Positions 37,050 through 38,165 of a stretch of DNA of 38,165 bases are shown here, piece after piece (within the stretch, counting starts at the first letter, position 1; every line of letters begins with the position of its first letter). The position numbers and the translations under genes were made by a program. Origin of the DNA: a virus; the IMG/VR virus record IMGVR_UViG_3300031463_000542, positions 1 through 38,165 of that record. One strand, given 5' to 3'. A model generated the notes under the pieces. The model saw nothing but the letters and a program-made list of their open reading frames with translations. It did not search any database and was not told the origin of the DNA.

Positions 37050-37702
37050 TGAACAAGGATTTCAAATGGGTAGGAGTAGATCCAGGTCAGCAGGGGTATG
37101 TTGCAATTCTTGGGATAGGGACTGACCTTGTTTATTTTCCTTTGCCGCTTTTGAGGTTGTATCCTAACAGGAACACAAGAATCTTGGATTCGAAAAAGTT
37201 CTGCGATATTTTGAAATACAATGTGCCTACAAAATCCAGGTGCCATATTTTGATAGAATCTGTGCCAAGAGGTTCTGCGAATATCCCCATAGCAAACCTT
37301 CAACCCATAGCGATCCAACTAGGCCAACTCATTGCGATCATGGAACTAGAATGTTATCCTTATACACTCATTCATCCTAGGTCTTGGCAAATGCAGATTT
37401 TAGGAGGCGGTATAGCCAAGGGACTGACCAAACAAGCAGCCGCATCGGTAGTCTGGCAAAGGTTCCCTGAGATTAGGAATTTAAGCCCACGCCAGCTTAG
37501 GGAATGTGCTGATTCAATATGCCTTTCTTTGTTATCACGCAGAATGTTCCCCACGCCTGAGTCTGGGGTTTTAGAGGCTGCAAAACCTCAATGGAGAAAT
37601 CTAGTGTATATACCAGAAAGGATAGACCAAAATGAAAGACACACTCAGGATCAAAACATGGATACCAATAGTTCTATGGATGGAGACAAGCTGGCAGGAT
37701 GA
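37049..37702 (+). CDS. RuvC-like Holliday junction resolvase
   Basis: The 217-residue protein has the RNase H-fold RuvC layout: WVGVDPGQQGYVAIL with the first catalytic Asp (D11), CHILIESVP with Glu, then LTKQAAASVVWQRFP and RECADSICLSLL with the final Asp. Such enzymes cut four-way junctions before packaging. The start is the ATG at 37049 (TGATG overlap with the previous stop); a TTG at 37046 is the alternative. The C-terminal ~20 residues (NERHTQDQNMDTNSSMDGDK) overlap the endolysin gene and look disordered. Confidence 0.8.
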   Translation: MNKDFKWVGVDPGQQGYVAILGIGTDLVYFPLPLLRLYPNRNTRILDSKKFCDILKYNVPTKSRCHILIESVPRGSANIPIANLQPIAIQLGQLIAIMELECYPYTLIHPRSWQMQILGGGIAKGLTKQAAASVVWQRFPEIRNLSPRQLRECADSICLSLLSRRMFPTPESGVLEAAKPQWRNLVYIPERIDQNERHTQDQNMDTNSSMDGDKLAG

Positions 37703-38165
37703 TGGCCATGCTAGGGCAGAGAATGATCCCGATGATCCAGGAGGGGTTACGAAGTATGGTATAGACAGGGCCTCGCATCCTGGAGTTGATATTGATGGGT
37801 TAGATCTGCAATCGGCTATCAATATCTATGAGCAAGAATTGAAATCACACAGGTTCTTCCTGTTTCCTTCTTCCTATGGGTTCTGTGTGTATGAATGTGG
37901 GGTGAATATGGGGTACATCACCGCAATCAAGATGTTCCAACAGGCTATAGGCGTTGAGCAGGATGGGATCATTGGACCTGTGACCTTGGGGCATGCAAGC
38001 AAGTTTGACACATTCGTGCTGAGGAATAGGTTCCACCAGATTAGGATTGAGAGGTATAGGACTCTTACTGCAAAGAACCCGAAGCTAGGGAAGTTTCTGC
38101 ATGGATGGATCAATCGAGCAGACTTCTCATACCGTATTGCAGAAAACCTTGAGAGATATGATTAA
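37632..38165 (+). CDS. GH108-type muramidase (endolysin)
   Basis: The 177-residue protein matches the GH108 N-acetylmuramidase layout: E18 in LWMETSW as the probable catalytic Glu, then ENDPDDPGGVTKYGID (residues 30-45), and a C-terminal peptidoglycan-binding-like part (GVEQDGIIGPVTLGH, then RTLTAKNPKLGKFLHGWINR). Members usually have E-G-G at the catalytic site; here it is E-T-S, a small departure. It cuts the glycan strands at lysis with help from the holin and spanin genes upstream. It starts 71 bases inside the resolvase gene. Its stop codon ends the window. Confidence 0.8.
   Translation: MKDTLRIKTWIPIVLWMETSWQDDGHARAENDPDDPGGVTKYGIDRASHPGVDIDGLDLQSAINIYEQELKSHRFFLFPSSYGFCVYECGVNMGYITAIKMFQQAIGVEQDGIIGPVTLGHASKFDTFVLRNRFHQIRIERYRTLTAKNPKLGKFLHGWINRADFSYRIAENLERYD

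Noticed and set aside
1-38165. tRNA genes, integrase, DNA or RNA polymerase genes, terminal repeats
   Set aside because: Looked for on both strands by eye; no cloverleaf, tyrosine/serine recombinase motifs, polymerase motifs or end-to-end identity were found. A covariance-model and profile search would be needed to exclude them.

Overview
The window looks like most or all of the genome of a bacterial tailed phage (Caudoviricetes) with a podovirus-style particle. The virion genes run in the usual order on the + strand: large terminase, portal, scaffold-like protein, major capsid, adaptor, beta-propeller-like tail protein, fibres, ejection-type proteins, lysis genes. The host is bacterial: there are -35/-10 promoters, Shine-Dalgarno (SD) sites, a lipobox protein and murein hydrolases. 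The species cannot be named. Base composition is roughly 40% GC by eye, with a GC-richer accessory segment at about 8.1-10.3 kb and a GC-richer gene fragment at the left edge. No integrase, DNA polymerase, RNA polymerase, tRNA or CRISPR array was recognised.

Layout. 1-2251 (minus): SF2 helicase plus two unknown genes, coupled by ATGA overlaps. 2336-4731 (plus): early genes built on a repeated domain, one gene sharing a domain with a late gene, and a small secreted protein. 4873-7371: primase-helicase, followed by an AT-rich tract with a large hairpin that is an origin candidate. 7616-10576: accessory island with a Csx3-family ring-nuclease gene (minus) facing two tandem A/B gene units that share an identical 65-base junction, surrounded by palindromes, direct repeats and hairpins. 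10734-14098: unknown genes, a small HTH protein, RecT and a RecB/Cas4-like nuclease. 13995-23909: packaging, head and tail. 23914-25989: two repeat-bearing fibre proteins. 26286-34128: ejection-type proteins, including one with a T4-lysozyme-like domain and one of 1667 residues. 33881-34467 (minus): a small regulator pair, the second gene lying antisense to the end of the giant gene. 34481-38165: membrane and lysis genes, a RuvC-like resolvase and a GH108 muramidase; the window ends on that stop codon.

How it fits together. Replication probably uses the primase-helicase, with RecT, the nuclease and the RuvC-like enzyme for recombination and branch processing. The Csx3 homologue suggests the phage counters a type III (cyclic oligoadenylate) CRISPR response. 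Control looks unusual: many isolated genes carry a -35/-10 promoter placed so that transcription would start at or within a few bases of the ATG (leaderless mRNA), while genes inside operons use SD sites or ATGA overlaps. Accessory genes repeatedly show local duplication.
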